Source of the DNA: Anaerotruncus massiliensis (ex Togo et al. 2026)
GTDB taxonomy: Bacteria; Bacillota; Clostridia; Oscillospirales; Ruminococcaceae
Assembly: GCF_900199635.1 (NCBI RefSeq)
Contig: NZ_LT962687.1
Location: forward strand, 2,666,541 to 2,730,540
Reading direction: 5' to 3'
Length of the DNA: 64,000 nt
Positions 45,612 to 55,330 of the stretch are shown one piece after another. The number at the start of each line of letters is the position of its first letter. Positions within the stretch are counted from its first letter, which is position 1. The position numbers and the translations under genes were made by a program. The notes beneath the pieces were generated by a model. It had not been told where the DNA came from, did not search any database, and saw nothing but the letters and a program-made list of their open reading frames with translations.

Positions 45612-46580
45612 TCAGGTCGTCGCGCGCTCTTTTTTGGCCGGCGTTTTCTTTTCATCTCTCTGGAAGAAGCTGATGATGCCCGCCGGCTTGAGGAGCGCCA
45701 TGATAATCAGGACGCCGGCGTAGATCACCACCGAGAAAGGCGCGAACCTGCTCGGCATCATTCCGCGGACCAGTTCGTCGAGCACGATCATCGACGAGCC
45801 CAAAACCGGGCCCCACACATATCCCATGCCGCCGACGATGACCACCATGATGATCTTGAGCGAGATCGACGCGTTGAAGACCTCGGTGTTGTTGGACATC
45901 AGGTAGAGCGCGTAGAAGGAGCCGGCGAGCGATGCCATCAGGGCGCTGAACACGGTCGCCAGGATCCGCCAGTTCCCGATGTTGGAACCGAGCGCGCGCG
46001 CCAGGTCGGGGTTTTCCTTGAGCGCCACGAAGTTGGTGCCGATGCGGCTTCTCCGGATAAACACATAGAAGAGCATCGAGGCGACCGCGAGGGTGAGGAC
46101 CATGTAGTACTGCTGGGTCTTGCTGAAGAGGTATTCCCGGGGCATCGAGATGCCCATGCTGCCGCCCGTGAGGTCGATGAGCTGGATCGAGAGGGAATAG
46201 ACCGTCTGGTGCAGCCCGATGAGGGCCATGGTGAAGTAGAGCCCGGACAGCTTGGAGGCGATCACGCCCACCAGCAGGGCCATCAGGGTGTTGACGACCA
46301 GCCCCATGACGACCCCCGCGAACAGGCCCATCCCCAGGCGGTTGGTGGTGATCGTCATGCCGTAGACGCCGAGCCCGAAAAAGAGCGCGTGCGCGATCGA
46401 GAAGAGGCCGGACATGCCGGAGAGCAGGTTCCAGGACTCCCCGAGGGTGACGTACATCAGCGTGATGATAGCGATGTTGAGCACCCGCCGGTTGGCCGCC
46501 ATCGGGAACAGGAGCGCCGCGGCCAAAAGGAGGAGGTACAGGATGACTCTTTTGTCGATTTTATATTTGGACTGTCTCAT
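45612..46580 (-). CDS. livM: Branched-chain-type ABC transporter permease LivM
   Basis: A 322-aa permease with about nine to ten membrane helices. Family features are LGESWNLLSGMSGLFSIAHALFFGLGVYG, SRIGTNFVALKENPDLARALGSN and VGGMGYVWGPVLGSSMIVLDE. A short charged C-terminal tail (QRDEKKTPAKKERATT) faces the cytoplasm. AAGGAGG precedes the ATG. It pairs with LivH to form the channel. Confidence 0.94.
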   Translation of the reverse strand: MRQSKYKIDKRVILYLLLLAAALLFPMAANRRVLNIAIITLMYVTLGESWNLLSGMSGLFSIAHALFFGLGVYGMTITTNRLGMGLFAGVVMGLVVNTLMALLVGVIASKLSGLYFTMALIGLHQTVYSLSIQLIDLTGGSMGISMPREYLFSKTQQYYMVLTLAVASMLFYVFIRRSRIGTNFVALKENPDLARALGSNIGNWRILATVFSALMASLAGSFYALYLMSNNTEVFNASISLKIIMVVIVGGMGYVWGPVLGSSMIVLDELVRGMMPSRFAPFSVVIYAGVLIIMALLKPAGIISFFQRDEKKTPAKKERATT

Positions 46581-46595
46581 TGTGACTCCTCCTTT

Positions 46596-47471
46596 CTAAA
46601 TGTTGCGCACGGCGTTTTTACGTTTGTTGAAAAGCCCGTAGGGCCGCACGAGCAGCACGACCACAAAGAGGCCGAAGAGCATCGGATCGTGGTAGGCAGT
46701 GCCGAGCACGCCGGAGATGAGCGCCGAGAGGACGCCGACCAGCACGCCGGTGATGAAGGCGCCGGTCAGGTTGTTCAGCCCGGCGGTGATGCAGATGACG
46801 AAGCCGATCAGCGTGATGTAGTCGCCGAAGTTCGGCTCGACGGTGAACATGGTCATCAGCATCATACCCGCGACACCGATCAGGATGAAGCTCAGCGAGA
46901 AGGCCAGGTCGAGGGTGCGCTCGCTGTTGATTCCCATCAGCCCGGCGACGTCCCGGTTCTGGACGACGGCGCGGATCGCCCGCCCGGTCCAGGTCTTGTT
47001 GAGGAAGAGCTGGAAGCTCACGAGAATCACCCCGGCCATGACGAAGCAGGCGAGCTGGATGATGCCCACGCTGATTTTCGGGGTGAAGTAGATGCGCTTT
47101 TCAAAGACGGCCAGGTCCCTCGGATAGGAGGTGAAGAAAAAGAGCACGAGATTCATGATGACGAGCTGAAGGCCCATCGTCGTCAGGATGTTCATGCCCT
47201 CGTCGATTCGTTTTAAAAGGGTCTTCCGCATCAGCCAGCCGATCGCAAAGTTGATGACGATGACCCCGAGGGCCGCCAGGATGACCGGCGCGTTGACCAT
47301 CCGGATGAAGAAGAAGGTCAGGTACATCGAAAGCATGATACATGCGCCGTAGGTAAAGTTGACCATGCGCAGGGAGCCAACCTGGAATGTGAAGGCGCTG
47401 GACATCAGCCCGTACATGCCGCCGACGCAGATTCCATTGAGAATGATATTGATATAAGCCGATACGCCCAT
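46596..47471 (-). CDS. livH: Branched-chain-type ABC transporter permease LivH
   Basis: A 291-aa permease starting MGVSAYINIILNGICVGGMYGLMSSAFT and containing IRAVVQNRDVAGLMGINSERTLDLAF and GLNNLTGAFITGVLVGVLSALISG, all characteristic of LivH. The ATG at 47471 has GGAG 6 bases upstream; an ATG four codons earlier lacks a good site. It precedes livM by 15 bases. Confidence 0.93.
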   Translation of the reverse strand: MGVSAYINIILNGICVGGMYGLMSSAFTFQVGSLRMVNFTYGACIMLSMYLTFFFIRMVNAPVILAALGVIVINFAIGWLMRKTLLKRIDEGMNILTTMGLQLVIMNLVLFFFTSYPRDLAVFEKRIYFTPKISVGIIQLACFVMAGVILVSFQLFLNKTWTGRAIRAVVQNRDVAGLMGINSERTLDLAFSLSFILIGVAGMMLMTMFTVEPNFGDYITLIGFVICITAGLNNLTGAFITGVLVGVLSALISGVLGTAYHDPMLFGLFVVVLLVRPYGLFNKRKNAVRNI

Positions 47472-47519
47472 GTGGTACTCCATTCCGCCGCGCGCGCCGG
47501 CTGATGTTCGGGATTTGGG

Positions 47520-47612
47520 CCGGCCCCCGTCCGCGCGAAGGAATGACAGGGGCCGGTTATGAAGGGCCAAAGGGAAAGCCCCTGCCGCACGAAGGTATGG
47601 ACAAGGGCTTTC
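47520..47612 (-). other. Pair of intercistronic stem-loops between livK and livH
   Basis: Two GC-rich inverted repeats without T-tracts: CCGGCCCC (47520-47527) with GGGGCCGG (47549-47556), and GGAAAGCCC with GGGCTTTCC (about 47573 and 47612). They probably stabilise the livK message, as in the other two binding-protein operons of this window. The rest of this 157-base gap holds no gene. Confidence 0.55.
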
Positions 47613-47628
47613 CGGAGGGTTCCCGGGA

Positions 47629-48906
47629 TTACTGCTCCCAGGGGATCACAGGGTCTTTCGTCCGCAGGAAATCGGGATACACCGCATACATGTCCCCGTC
47701 CATCCATTCGCTGATGACCATCTGTCCGGCACGGGTGTTGCTGTTGAACTCATCCCATTTGATGCCCCAGTACCAGGGGAGCTTGCCCTCCTCGAAGTCC
47801 AGGCTCTTCATCGCCGCGGCGAGCTTGGCGGTGTCGTCCCAGTCCTTTGGATCGACCTTCTTGAGGCACTCGAAATAGACGTTCATGCCGCCGTAGGCCT
47901 GCAGGGCGTGCGCGAGGGGCTTGTGCCCGTACTCCGCCTCAAAGTCCTCCTTGAACTTGGTGATGCCGGGGGCCGCGTCCTCGGAGATCGACGGGTTGGT
48001 GTACGACTGGGTCAGGATGCCGTTGGTGATCTCGTTGCCGAGGTCGGAGAAGTTGGGGGTGTCGTAGAAGATGCCGCCGGCGAGGATGACCTTCGGCCGG
48101 TAGTTGAGCTCGTGGATCTTCTTGAGGAAGAGCGTCCCGTCCGGGGTCCCCTGGATCGGGATCAGGATGTCGTAATCGGTGTTCTGCAGCTTGGTGATGA
48201 TCGGCATGAAGTCCTTGTTGGTGTCCGGATAGCCCTCGTTGATGACCACCTGGACGCCGTTGGCCTCCGCCGTCTCAAGCATCGGGTTCGCGACGTGCTG
48301 AAGCCTCGTGGTGTAGAGCAGCGCGACCTTCAGGTCCTTAGCGTCCTTCCCGAGGAAGGTCTTGCCGATGTCGATGGCCTGCATCATCGCGCCCCTGGAG
48401 AAATCGTCGACGTTCGCGCCGCCGCGGAAGAAATAGGTGCTGGGGCCCTGGAGCAGGTCGGCGTCCCACGCAAGCGACAGGTAGAGCGCCTGCATGTCGT
48501 CCGCCATCGTGGCGAAGGTGCGGTCCGCGATGCAGCCGTAGCCGCTGATGAAGACGCGCACGCCGTCGTTGTAAAGGCGTTCAAATTCGGAGAGGGTGGC
48601 GTCCTGGGTGGGGCCGTCGGCAAAGACCATTTCGATTTTGCGGCCGTTGATCTCGCCCCCGACGTGCTCAAGCGCCATCTCCGCGCCGTACTGGTACTCG
48701 TGCCCTCCGAACGCGTTCGGTCCGGTCAGCTGGGTGACCATGCCGATTTTGAGCGGCGGGAGCTCCCCGTCCTCCGCGGAGCCGCCCGCGGCCGGGGGAT
48801 TCGCAGCGTCGGGCTGCGTCGCTCCCTCGTCGCCGCACCCATAGAACAGCCCTGTCGCCAAGCAGGCGCTCAGCAGTACGGCCAGGATTCTTTTCGCCTT
48901 TGACAT
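47629..48906 (-). CDS. livK: Branched-chain-type substrate-binding lipoprotein LivK
   Basis: A 425-aa extracytoplasmic binding protein. The signal peptide ends with LFYGC (lipobox), followed by an acidic/Ala linker and a PBP type 1 domain: LKIGMVTQLTGPNAFGGHEYQYGAEMALEHVGG, VFISGYGCIADRTFATM, VALLYTTRLQHVANP and LIPIQGTPDGTLFLKKI. AAAGGAGG precedes the ATG. As the first gene of the operon it is preceded by an attenuator-like leader. The ligand is unknown; association with DUF2804 and glycerol genes suggests something other than leucine. Confidence 0.93.
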   Translation of the reverse strand: MSKAKRILAVLLSACLATGLFYGCGDEGATQPDAANPPAAGGSAEDGELPPLKIGMVTQLTGPNAFGGHEYQYGAEMALEHVGGEINGRKIEMVFADGPTQDATLSEFERLYNDGVRVFISGYGCIADRTFATMADDMQALYLSLAWDADLLQGPSTYFFRGGANVDDFSRGAMMQAIDIGKTFLGKDAKDLKVALLYTTRLQHVANPMLETAEANGVQVVINEGYPDTNKDFMPIITKLQNTDYDILIPIQGTPDGTLFLKKIHELNYRPKVILAGGIFYDTPNFSDLGNEITNGILTQSYTNPSISEDAAPGITKFKEDFEAEYGHKPLAHALQAYGGMNVYFECLKKVDPKDWDDTAKLAAAMKSLDFEEGKLPWYWGIKWDEFNSNTRAGQMVISEWMDGDMYAVYPDFLRTKDPVIPWEQ

Positions 48907-48913
48907 TTCTTTT

Positions 48914-48992
48914 CCTCCTTTGTATTGCAGCATTTTCAGCAATAAAAAAAACGAAAAATTTGCAATACCAAAGGTAAGGCAAATTTCTCGTT
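48914..48992 (-). promoter_or_regulatory. Leader terminator with alternative RBS-sequestering helix upstream of livK
   Basis: In the livK leader a 14-bp stem (48979-48992 with 48950-48963, one G-U pair) is followed on the minus strand by T7, a terminator ahead of the first gene. The loop and the inner part of its 3' arm (48961-48974) can instead pair with 48917-48929 (13 of 14 positions), which overlaps the AAAGGAGG ribosome-binding site. The two folds exclude each other. This has the logic of a cis-acting attenuator, ligand or protein unknown. Confidence 0.65.
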
Positions 48993-49039
48993 CTCTTAAC
49001 TCTCTACGTGAAATTTACTAGTATTCTCTTGTCTTTATC

Positions 49040-49068
49040 ATACTATCCGGTTTTTCCGCCTGCGTCAA
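49040..49068 (-). promoter_or_regulatory. Promoter of the liv-DUF2804-glp operon
   Basis: Minus-strand TTGACG (49063-49068), a 17-base spacer and TAGTAT (49040-49045). It gives a leader of about 130 bases before livK, long enough to hold the attenuator described. Confidence 0.75.
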
Positions 49069-49081
49069 TCATATTTTGTGA

Positions 49082-50134
<1,053 letters not shown>

Positions 50135-50184
50135 CCGGCCCTCTCTCCCGCTTTCCGTCTCCGCCCCCGCAGGGCGCAGACGCG

Positions 50185-50219
50185 GCCCGCGCCGCCCTTT
50201 GGGGCGGCGCGGGCTTTTT
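50185..50219 (+). terminator. Terminator of the collagen-like gene
   Basis: A perfect 13-bp GC stem (GCCCGCGCCGCCC / GGGCGGCGCGGGC), TTTG loop and T5. Confidence 0.93.
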
Positions 50220-50240
50220 GGTCTTTTCCGGACATACAGA

Positions 50241-50272
50241 GGCGCGCCGCCCGTGGCTGCGGGCGGCGCGCC
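50241..50272 (-). terminator. Terminator-like hairpin after codA
   Basis: A perfect 13-bp stem (GGCGCGCCGCCCG / CGGGCGGCGCGCC) with a 6-base loop and a poor T-tract, positioned for the converging codBA operon. Confidence 0.6.
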
Positions 50273-50302
50273 GGATCCGGTCTCCCGGACGAAGGGCGGC
50301 TG

Positions 50303-51538
50303 TCAGAAGAGGACCTCTTTGCGCGCGGGGGTCGCCTTGGCGATCAGCTTGCCGCGGTTGTAGGAGTAGAGGACCTCGCTCTTCTTGTTGAGGGCGTTGT
50401 AGAAGTTGTCGTTGTTGAGCACGATGAAGCTCGCGGGGTTGCCCTCCCGGATGCCGTAGCTGTCCCCGAGGTGCAGCGCCCGGGCGGCGTTGTAGGTGCA
50501 GAACCTGTAGGAGTCCATGATCTGCTGGTAGCCCATCAGCTGGCAGACGTGCAGGCCCATGTGGATGACGTCCCGCATGTTGCCGTCGCCGAGCGGATAC
50601 CACGGGTCGAAGATGTCGTCGTGGCCGAAGGCGACGTTGTTGCCGTTCTCCAGCAGCTCCTTGACGCGGGTGACGCCCCGGCGCTTAGGGTAGGTGTCGA
50701 AGCGGCCCTGCAAATGGGTGTTGACCAGCGGGTTGCAGATGAAGTTGATGTCGCTCATCCGCAGCAGGCGGAAGAGCTTGCCGCAGTAGGCGTTGTTGTA
50801 GCTGTGCATCGCGGTGGTATGGCTGGCGGTGACCATGTCCTTCATGCCGCTTTCGAGCGCGCGGCAGGCGAGCACCTCGAGGCCCTTGGACTGCTCGTCG
50901 TCGATCTCGTCGCAGTGGACGTCGACCAGCTTGCCGTACTTTTCCGCGAGCTTGACGCAGAAGTTGACCGAATCGACCGCGTATTCACGGGTGAATTCAA
51001 AGTGCGGGATCGCGCCGACGCAGTCCGCGCCCATCCTGACGGCGTTCTCCATGAGCTGCTCGCCGTTCGGATAGCTCATGATGCCCTCCTGCGGGAAGGC
51101 GACGATCTGGATGTCGACGATCCCCTTGAGCTCCTCCTTGAGCTCGAGCATCCCCTCCATCGCGATCAGCGTCGGGTCGGTCACGTCGACGTGGGTGCGC
51201 ACGAACTGGACGCCGTTGGACGCCTGCATCTGCACCGCGCGGCGGGCGCGGTCCTTGACGTCCTGCTTGGAGAGCTTCTCCTTGCGCTTGGCCCAGCACT
51301 CGATCCCCTCGAAGAGGGTGCCCGACATGTTCCACACCGGGTCGCCCGCCGTCAGGCAGGTGTCGAGGTGGACGTGTGGCTCGATAAAGGGCGGGATCGC
51401 CAGGCATCCGGTGCAGTCGACGACCTCTTCGCCCGGGTTGGGGGCGAGGTTCGCGGCGATCTTTTCAAACTTCCCGTCGGCGACGCGGATGTCGACCGCC
51501 TCGGTCCCGTTTTCCACAAAGATATTTTTGATCAGCAT
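50303..51538 (-). CDS. codA: Cytosine deaminase
   Basis: A 411-aa amidohydrolase converting cytosine to uracil and ammonia. Metal and catalytic motifs match Cod[14 protein letters not shown] (two metal His), [17 protein letters not shown] (His and catalytic Glu), [11 protein letters not shown] (His) and [21 protein letters not shown] (metal Asp). AAAGGAG lies 8 bases before MLIKNIF. It follows the cytosine permease gene in one operon. The close match to the CodA [14 protein letters not shown] pattern makes cytosine or a close analogue the likely substrate. Confidence 0.95.
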   Translation of the reverse strand: MLIKNIFVENGTEAVDIRVADGKFEKIAANLAPNPGEEVVDCTGCLAIPPFIEPHVHLDTCLTAGDPVWNMSGTLFEGIECWAKRKEKLSKQDVKDRARRAVQMQASNGVQFVRTHVDVTDPTLIAMEGMLELKEELKGIVDIQIVAFPQEGIMSYPNGEQLMENAVRMGADCVGAIPHFEFTREYAVDSVNFCVKLAEKYGKLVDVHCDEIDDEQSKGLEVLACRALESGMKDMVTASHTTAMHSYNNAYCGKLFRLLRMSDINFICNPLVNTHLQGRFDTYPKRRGVTRVKELLENGNNVAFGHDDIFDPWYPLGDGNMRDVIHMGLHVCQLMGYQQIMDSYRFCTYNAARALHLGDSYGIREGNPASFIVLNNDNFYNALNKKSEVLYSYNRGKLIAKATPARKEVLF

Positions 51539-51580
51539 GCGATGATCTCCTTTCGTCACGTGTGTTCTCTTCCAACAGGC

Positions 51581-52837
51581 CTATGCCTTCTGCTTCGGAC
51601 GGACGGCCATCTCCCAGATGAGGAAGATCACGGCCGCGACAACGAGCGAGTTGACCGGCTTGATGCCCCAGCTCACAAAGATGCCGATGAGCGCGCCGCC
51701 GATGACCGCGAGGATCGCGCCGGGGTTGACCACCGGGTTCTTGACGTCCTCCCTGGAATAGTCGCCGCGGTGCAGGATGTAGTGCAGGATGATGACCGCG
51801 CCGACCGGCGGGATCATGCCGGAGAGCAGGTTCAGGTAGCTGACGAAGTTGTTGTTGAGCCACACCGAGAAGACGGTGCCCACCAGTCCGCCGAGCAGGA
51901 CCATCGGCTTCATCGGGATCTTGGTGATGTTCGAGACGCCGAGGCCCGCGGTATAGAGGGCGTTGTTGTTGGTCGTCCAGATGTTGAGCCCGAGGGTGAT
52001 GACCGCCGGGATCGCGAGGCCCTGGAGGATGAGGATGTTGAAGATGTCCGCCACGCCGGTGACCGCGCCGCCGACCGCGCCGAAGATCATCATGACCGAG
52101 TTGCCCACGAAGAAGGCGACGACCGTCGCGGTGACGGCTACCTTCGGGGTCTTGGAGAAGCGGGTGAAGTTTGGCGTCGCGGTGCCGCCCGAAATGAACG
52201 AGCCGACGACGATCGCGATGCCCGCGGCGAGCGTCATCTTGTTCTCCACGCCGAAGACGTTCATGATGCCGCCCGCCTTCTGGATGCCCCAGGTCACCGA
52301 ATAGACGCCGAGGATGGCGATGAGGGGCACGGCGATCGAGCCGAGGACCGCCAGCGCCTTGATGCCGAGGTAGGCGGTAATCGTCATGACCGCGCCGGTG
52401 ACGATGACGAGCGCCCACACGGGCAGCTTGCCCTTGGTCAGCTCGGTGACGGGGAGCGCGAACATCGCGACGCCCACGCCGAACCAGCCGATCTGGGTGA
52501 TGCTGATGATGGCGGAGGGCAAAAACGAGCCCTTTTCACCGAACGAGCGGTGCGCCAGCAGGTCGAGCGAAAGACCGGTCTTCTGGCCGATGTAGCCGAG
52601 GGTGCCGCAATAGATGCCCAAAAACGCGTTGCCGACGATCATGGAGATGAGAAAGCCGCTCAGCGTCAGCCCGATGCCCAGGTTGCCGCCCGCGGTCATG
52701 CTCGGGGTAAAGAAGGTGAAGCCCACCAGCACCACCATCGCCGCCCACATGCCCTGTACCTTTTTGTCCTTCGGTACCGCGCTGAGGGAATACTCGGAAT
52801 CCTCCGCCTGGACTTTTTTCTCTTTCAGTTCGCTCAT
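51581..52837 (-). CDS. codB: Cytosine permease (NCS1 family)
   Basis: A 418-aa inner-membrane transporter with about twelve helices. The N-terminal region (YSLSAVPKDKKVQGMWAAMVVLVGFTF), TQIGWFGVGVAMFA, GGTATPNFTRFSKTPK, LNIWTTNNNALYTAGLG and a final GDYSRED segment match CodB-type NCS1 permeases. GGGAGG precedes MSELKEKK. It supplies substrate for CodA encoded 42 bases downstream. A weak promoter (TATAGT at 52912-52917) and a TTTGTACAAA palindrome (52948-52957) lie upstream. Confidence 0.94.
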   Translation of the reverse strand: MSELKEKKVQAEDSEYSLSAVPKDKKVQGMWAAMVVLVGFTFFTPSMTAGGNLGIGLTLSGFLISMIVGNAFLGIYCGTLGYIGQKTGLSLDLLAHRSFGEKGSFLPSAIISITQIGWFGVGVAMFALPVTELTKGKLPVWALVIVTGAVMTITAYLGIKALAVLGSIAVPLIAILGVYSVTWGIQKAGGIMNVFGVENKMTLAAGIAIVVGSFISGGTATPNFTRFSKTPKVAVTATVVAFFVGNSVMMIFGAVGGAVTGVADIFNILILQGLAIPAVITLGLNIWTTNNNALYTAGLGVSNITKIPMKPMVLLGGLVGTVFSVWLNNNFVSYLNLLSGMIPPVGAVIILHYILHRGDYSREDVKNPVVNPGAILAVIGGALIGIFVSWGIKPVNSLVVAAVIFLIWEMAVRPKQKA

Positions 52838-53024
52838 CGTTACCTCCCTTTCTGTCTGTGACACGCGCTGGGCGCGCATTGATGTAAGTAGTTTCATTAG
52901 CCGCTATCCACACTATATCATATGAATCCGCATTTTGCCACCTGATTTTTGTACAAATTATTGTCTTTTTCTTTGGCAAGTTGTTGACAAGCCATGTGAA
53001 AACTGTCCAAATGCAAGCAAATCA

Positions 53025-53038
53025 TGAAACCGATTACA
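53025..53038. promoter_or_regulatory. cre/LacI-type operator between codB and the LacI gene
   Basis: TGAAACCGATTACA matches the catabolite-responsive element consensus TGWNANCGNTNWCA at every position. It could bind CcpA or the divergently encoded LacI-family regulator. It lies about 40 bases upstream of that regulator's promoter and about 110 bases upstream of the likely codB promoter. Confidence 0.55.
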
Positions 53039-53075
53039 AAGCGCGTCTTTTTTTGCCGGAGGCCTTCCCGGGGCC

Positions 53076-53104
53076 TTGCATTTTCCCGGACGGGTTGGTA
53101 AGCT
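53076..53104 (+). promoter_or_regulatory. Promoter of the lacI-preA transcript
   Basis: TTGCAT (53076-53081), a 17-base spacer and TAAGCT (53099-53104), about 30 bases before the TTG start codon. Confidence 0.55.
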
Positions 53105-53135
53105 ATAGGTAGACGAGTGGACAGGGGGCGGGGGC

Positions 53136-54158
53136 TTGAATATCAAGGAGATTGCGCGACAGGCGCAGGTGTCGGTCGCGACCGTCTCGCGGGTGCTCAA
53201 CCACCCCGAACAGGTCCAGCCGGAGACCCGCGAGCATGTGCTCGCGGTCATGGAGCAGTTCCACTACACCCCCAACTGGTTCGCGCGCGGGCTCAACCTC
53301 GGCCGCACCAACACGGTCGCCCTGCTCGTCCCCACCTTTGAGCACGGCATCTACCACCGGGTCATCACCGGCGTCGAGACGGTCGCCGCCAAAAAGGGCG
53401 CGGGCGTCCTGCTCTGCAACACCCACGGCACCGCCGAGGGGGAGGTCGACTCGCTGCGCATGGTGCTCGACCGCAAGGTGGACGGCGTCATCCTCGGGGC
53501 CGCCCGCCTGAGCGCCGCTCAGCTCGACGCCACCGGCCTGCGGGAGCGTCCCTTCGTGATCATCGGGCGCGGGGACGGATTGGGCGACGTGACCGCCTGC
53601 TACATCAACTTCGAGGGCAGCGCCGCCCGGATGACCCAGCACCTCTTTGAGCTGGGCCGCCGCCGGGTCGACCTGCTGCTCGACGAGGATTCCCACTCGA
53701 AGAGCGGCGCGATCCTCCAGGGCTACCGCGCGGCGTGCGCCCAGGCGGGGCTTCCCGCCGGGCAGGTCCACACCGCCGAGGACAGCCTGCGGGGCGGTTA
53801 TCTGGCGGCGCGGCGGCTCTTTGCGACGGGCAGCCTGCCCGACGCGATCTTCGCCTCGAGCGACGAGCTCGCCTTCGGCGTTATGAAGGCGGCGCGCGCC
53901 GAGGGGGTCGATATCCCCGGGCGGCTCGCGGTGGCGGGGTTCAGCGATTCCCCCATGTGCGAGCTGGTCACTCCCGAGCTCACGAGCGTCGAGCAGCCCG
54001 CCCACCGGCTGGGTATGGTCGCCGCGCGCCTGCTTTTCGACCTGATCGAGGACGAGCAGCTTGCCGACCGCGTGCCGCAGCAGGTCGTGCTCCAGCCCAA
54101 GCTGAAAATCCGCCGCTCCTGCGGCAACGAGAAATATATCTATGAGCTGTTTGAATGA
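53136..54158 (+). CDS. LacI-family transcriptional regulator
   Basis: A 340-aa regulator. The N-terminal LacI helix-turn-helix (IKEIARQAQVSVATVSRVLNHPEQV) and hinge (HYTPNWFARGLNLGRT) are canonical. The effector domain shows VALLVPTFEHGIYHRVI, VDGVILGAARL, RRVDLLLDEDSHS and IFASSDELAFGVMKA, GFSDSPMCELVTPELTSVEQ. The start is TTG, with a G-rich ribosome-binding site. It is divergent from codBA and 15 bases upstream of the PreA-like gene; it probably controls pyrimidine-base uptake and breakdown (inference). Confidence 0.93.
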   Translation: MNIKEIARQAQVSVATVSRVLNHPEQVQPETREHVLAVMEQFHYTPNWFARGLNLGRTNTVALLVPTFEHGIYHRVITGVETVAAKKGAGVLLCNTHGTAEGEVDSLRMVLDRKVDGVILGAARLSAAQLDATGLRERPFVIIGRGDGLGDVTACYINFEGSAARMTQHLFELGRRRVDLLLDEDSHSKSGAILQGYRAACAQAGLPAGQVHTAEDSLRGGYLAARRLFATGSLPDAIFASSDELAFGVMKAARAEGVDIPGRLAVAGFSDSPMCELVTPELTSVEQPAHRLGMVAARLLFDLIEDEQLADRVPQQVVLQPKLKIRRSCGNEKYIYELFE

Positions 54159-54173
54159 GAGGGGTTGGGTTCC

Positions 54174-55286
54174 ATGTCGTTAGCAGTGCCTTTTCTGGGC
54201 AGGCAGCTGAAAAACCCGGTCATCGTGGCCGCCGGTCCCTGGTCGCGCAGCGCGGCCGCCATTCAGCGGTCGATCGACGCGGGCGCCGCCGCGGTCGTCA
54301 CCGAAACGATCACCCTGGAGGCGGGCACGGTCATCCGGCCCCGGCTCTACCTCGACGACGGGCGGCTTTTCAACACGATGCTCTATTCCACCCTCGACCT
54401 CGAGCAGTGGGAGCAGGAGATGGACCGGATCGACAAGCGGGACTGTATGCTGATCTGTTCGATCTGGGGGGCGACCCCCTCGGAGGCCGCCTACATCGCC
54501 TCCAAGGTGGAGCGGATGGGCGCCGATGCGGTGGAGCTGAGCATCAGCGCCCCCATCGGCACCAAAAACGAGCGGCTTTCGAGCCATCCGGAACACATCG
54601 GCGAGTTTGTCCGCACGATTGTGGCGGCGGTGGAGATCCCGGTGATGGTCAAGCTCTCCTACGACGCGAGCATCAACACGGGCTTTGTCCGCGCGATCGA
54701 GGAGGCGGGCGCCTCCGCCGTCAGCGCGATCGACAGCCTCAAGGGGCTGTCGGGCGTCGACATTGAACGCCAGCAGGCCGTCATGCCCACCTACGGCGGC
54801 TATACCGGCCCCAACATCCGGCCCGTGTCGCTGGCGGTCACCGCCACCCTCTCCCAGCTCACCCGCTGCCAGATCTGCGGCATCGGCGGGATCGAGAGCT
54901 TTGAAAACGTGCTGGAATTCATCATGCTCGGTGCCAACACCGTCCAGCTCGCCTCCGCGGTCATGCTGCACGGCTACGGCCGCATCGCCGAAATCGTCCA
55001 GGGGCTCGCGGCGTGGGCCGACGGGCACGGCGGGAGCATCGAACGTCTGCGGGGCGCCGCGCTCGGCTCCCTCATCCCCTTCGAGGAGATTCCCGAGCAG
55101 CCGCTTGTGAGCGAGCTGCTCTCCCCCTGCGCGCGGGAGGACTGCTCTCTCTGCGCCGGCGGCTGCCTCTACGGGGGCGTGCGCCGCGAGGCGGACGGCA
55201 TCGTTACCGACCCCGCCCGCTGCACCGGCTGCGGGCTGTGCGTCGCGCGCTGCCCCGATAAAAAGCTCCGCCTTGTCTGGAAGTAG
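54174..55286 (+). CDS. PreA/dihydroorotate-dehydrogenase-like flavoprotein with ferredoxin tail
   Basis: A 370-aa TIM-barrel flavoprotein. FLGRQLKNPVIVAAGPWSRS, MVKLSYDASINTGF and GIGGIESFENVLEFIMLGANTVQLASA match dihydroorotate/dihydropyrimidine dehydrogenases. The tail binds two iron-sulfur clusters: CxxxxCxxCxxxC (CAREDCSLCAGGC) and CTGCGLCVARC. PreA reduces uracil or thymine and usually has a PreT partner, absent here. The position of the catalytic Cys (LSCPHG in the family) reads ISAPIG, so the Cys is Ala. It may act on a different substrate. It follows the LacI gene by 15 bases. Confidence 0.82.
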   Translation: MSLAVPFLGRQLKNPVIVAAGPWSRSAAAIQRSIDAGAAAVVTETITLEAGTVIRPRLYLDDGRLFNTMLYSTLDLEQWEQEMDRIDKRDCMLICSIWGATPSEAAYIASKVERMGADAVELSISAPIGTKNERLSSHPEHIGEFVRTIVAAVEIPVMVKLSYDASINTGFVRAIEEAGASAVSAIDSLKGLSGVDIERQQAVMPTYGGYTGPNIRPVSLAVTATLSQLTRCQICGIGGIESFENVLEFIMLGANTVQLASAVMLHGYGRIAEIVQGLAAWADGHGGSIERLRGAALGSLIPFEEIPEQPLVSELLSPCAREDCSLCAGGCLYGGVRREADGIVTDPARCTGCGLCVARCPDKKLRLVWK

Positions 55287-55292
55287 CATTAC

Positions 55293-55330
55293 AAAAGGAA
55301 AGGCCGCCCGCGAGGGCGGCCTTTCCTTTT
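55293..55330 (+). terminator. Terminator after the PreA-like gene
   Basis: A perfect 17-bp stem (AAAAGGAAAGGCCGCCC and its complement) with a GCGA loop, symmetric A and T tails, so it may work in both directions. Confidence 0.88.

Noticed and set aside
48914-48992. T-box leader for the liv operon
   Set aside because: Too short, with no specifier loop and no T-box core sequence.
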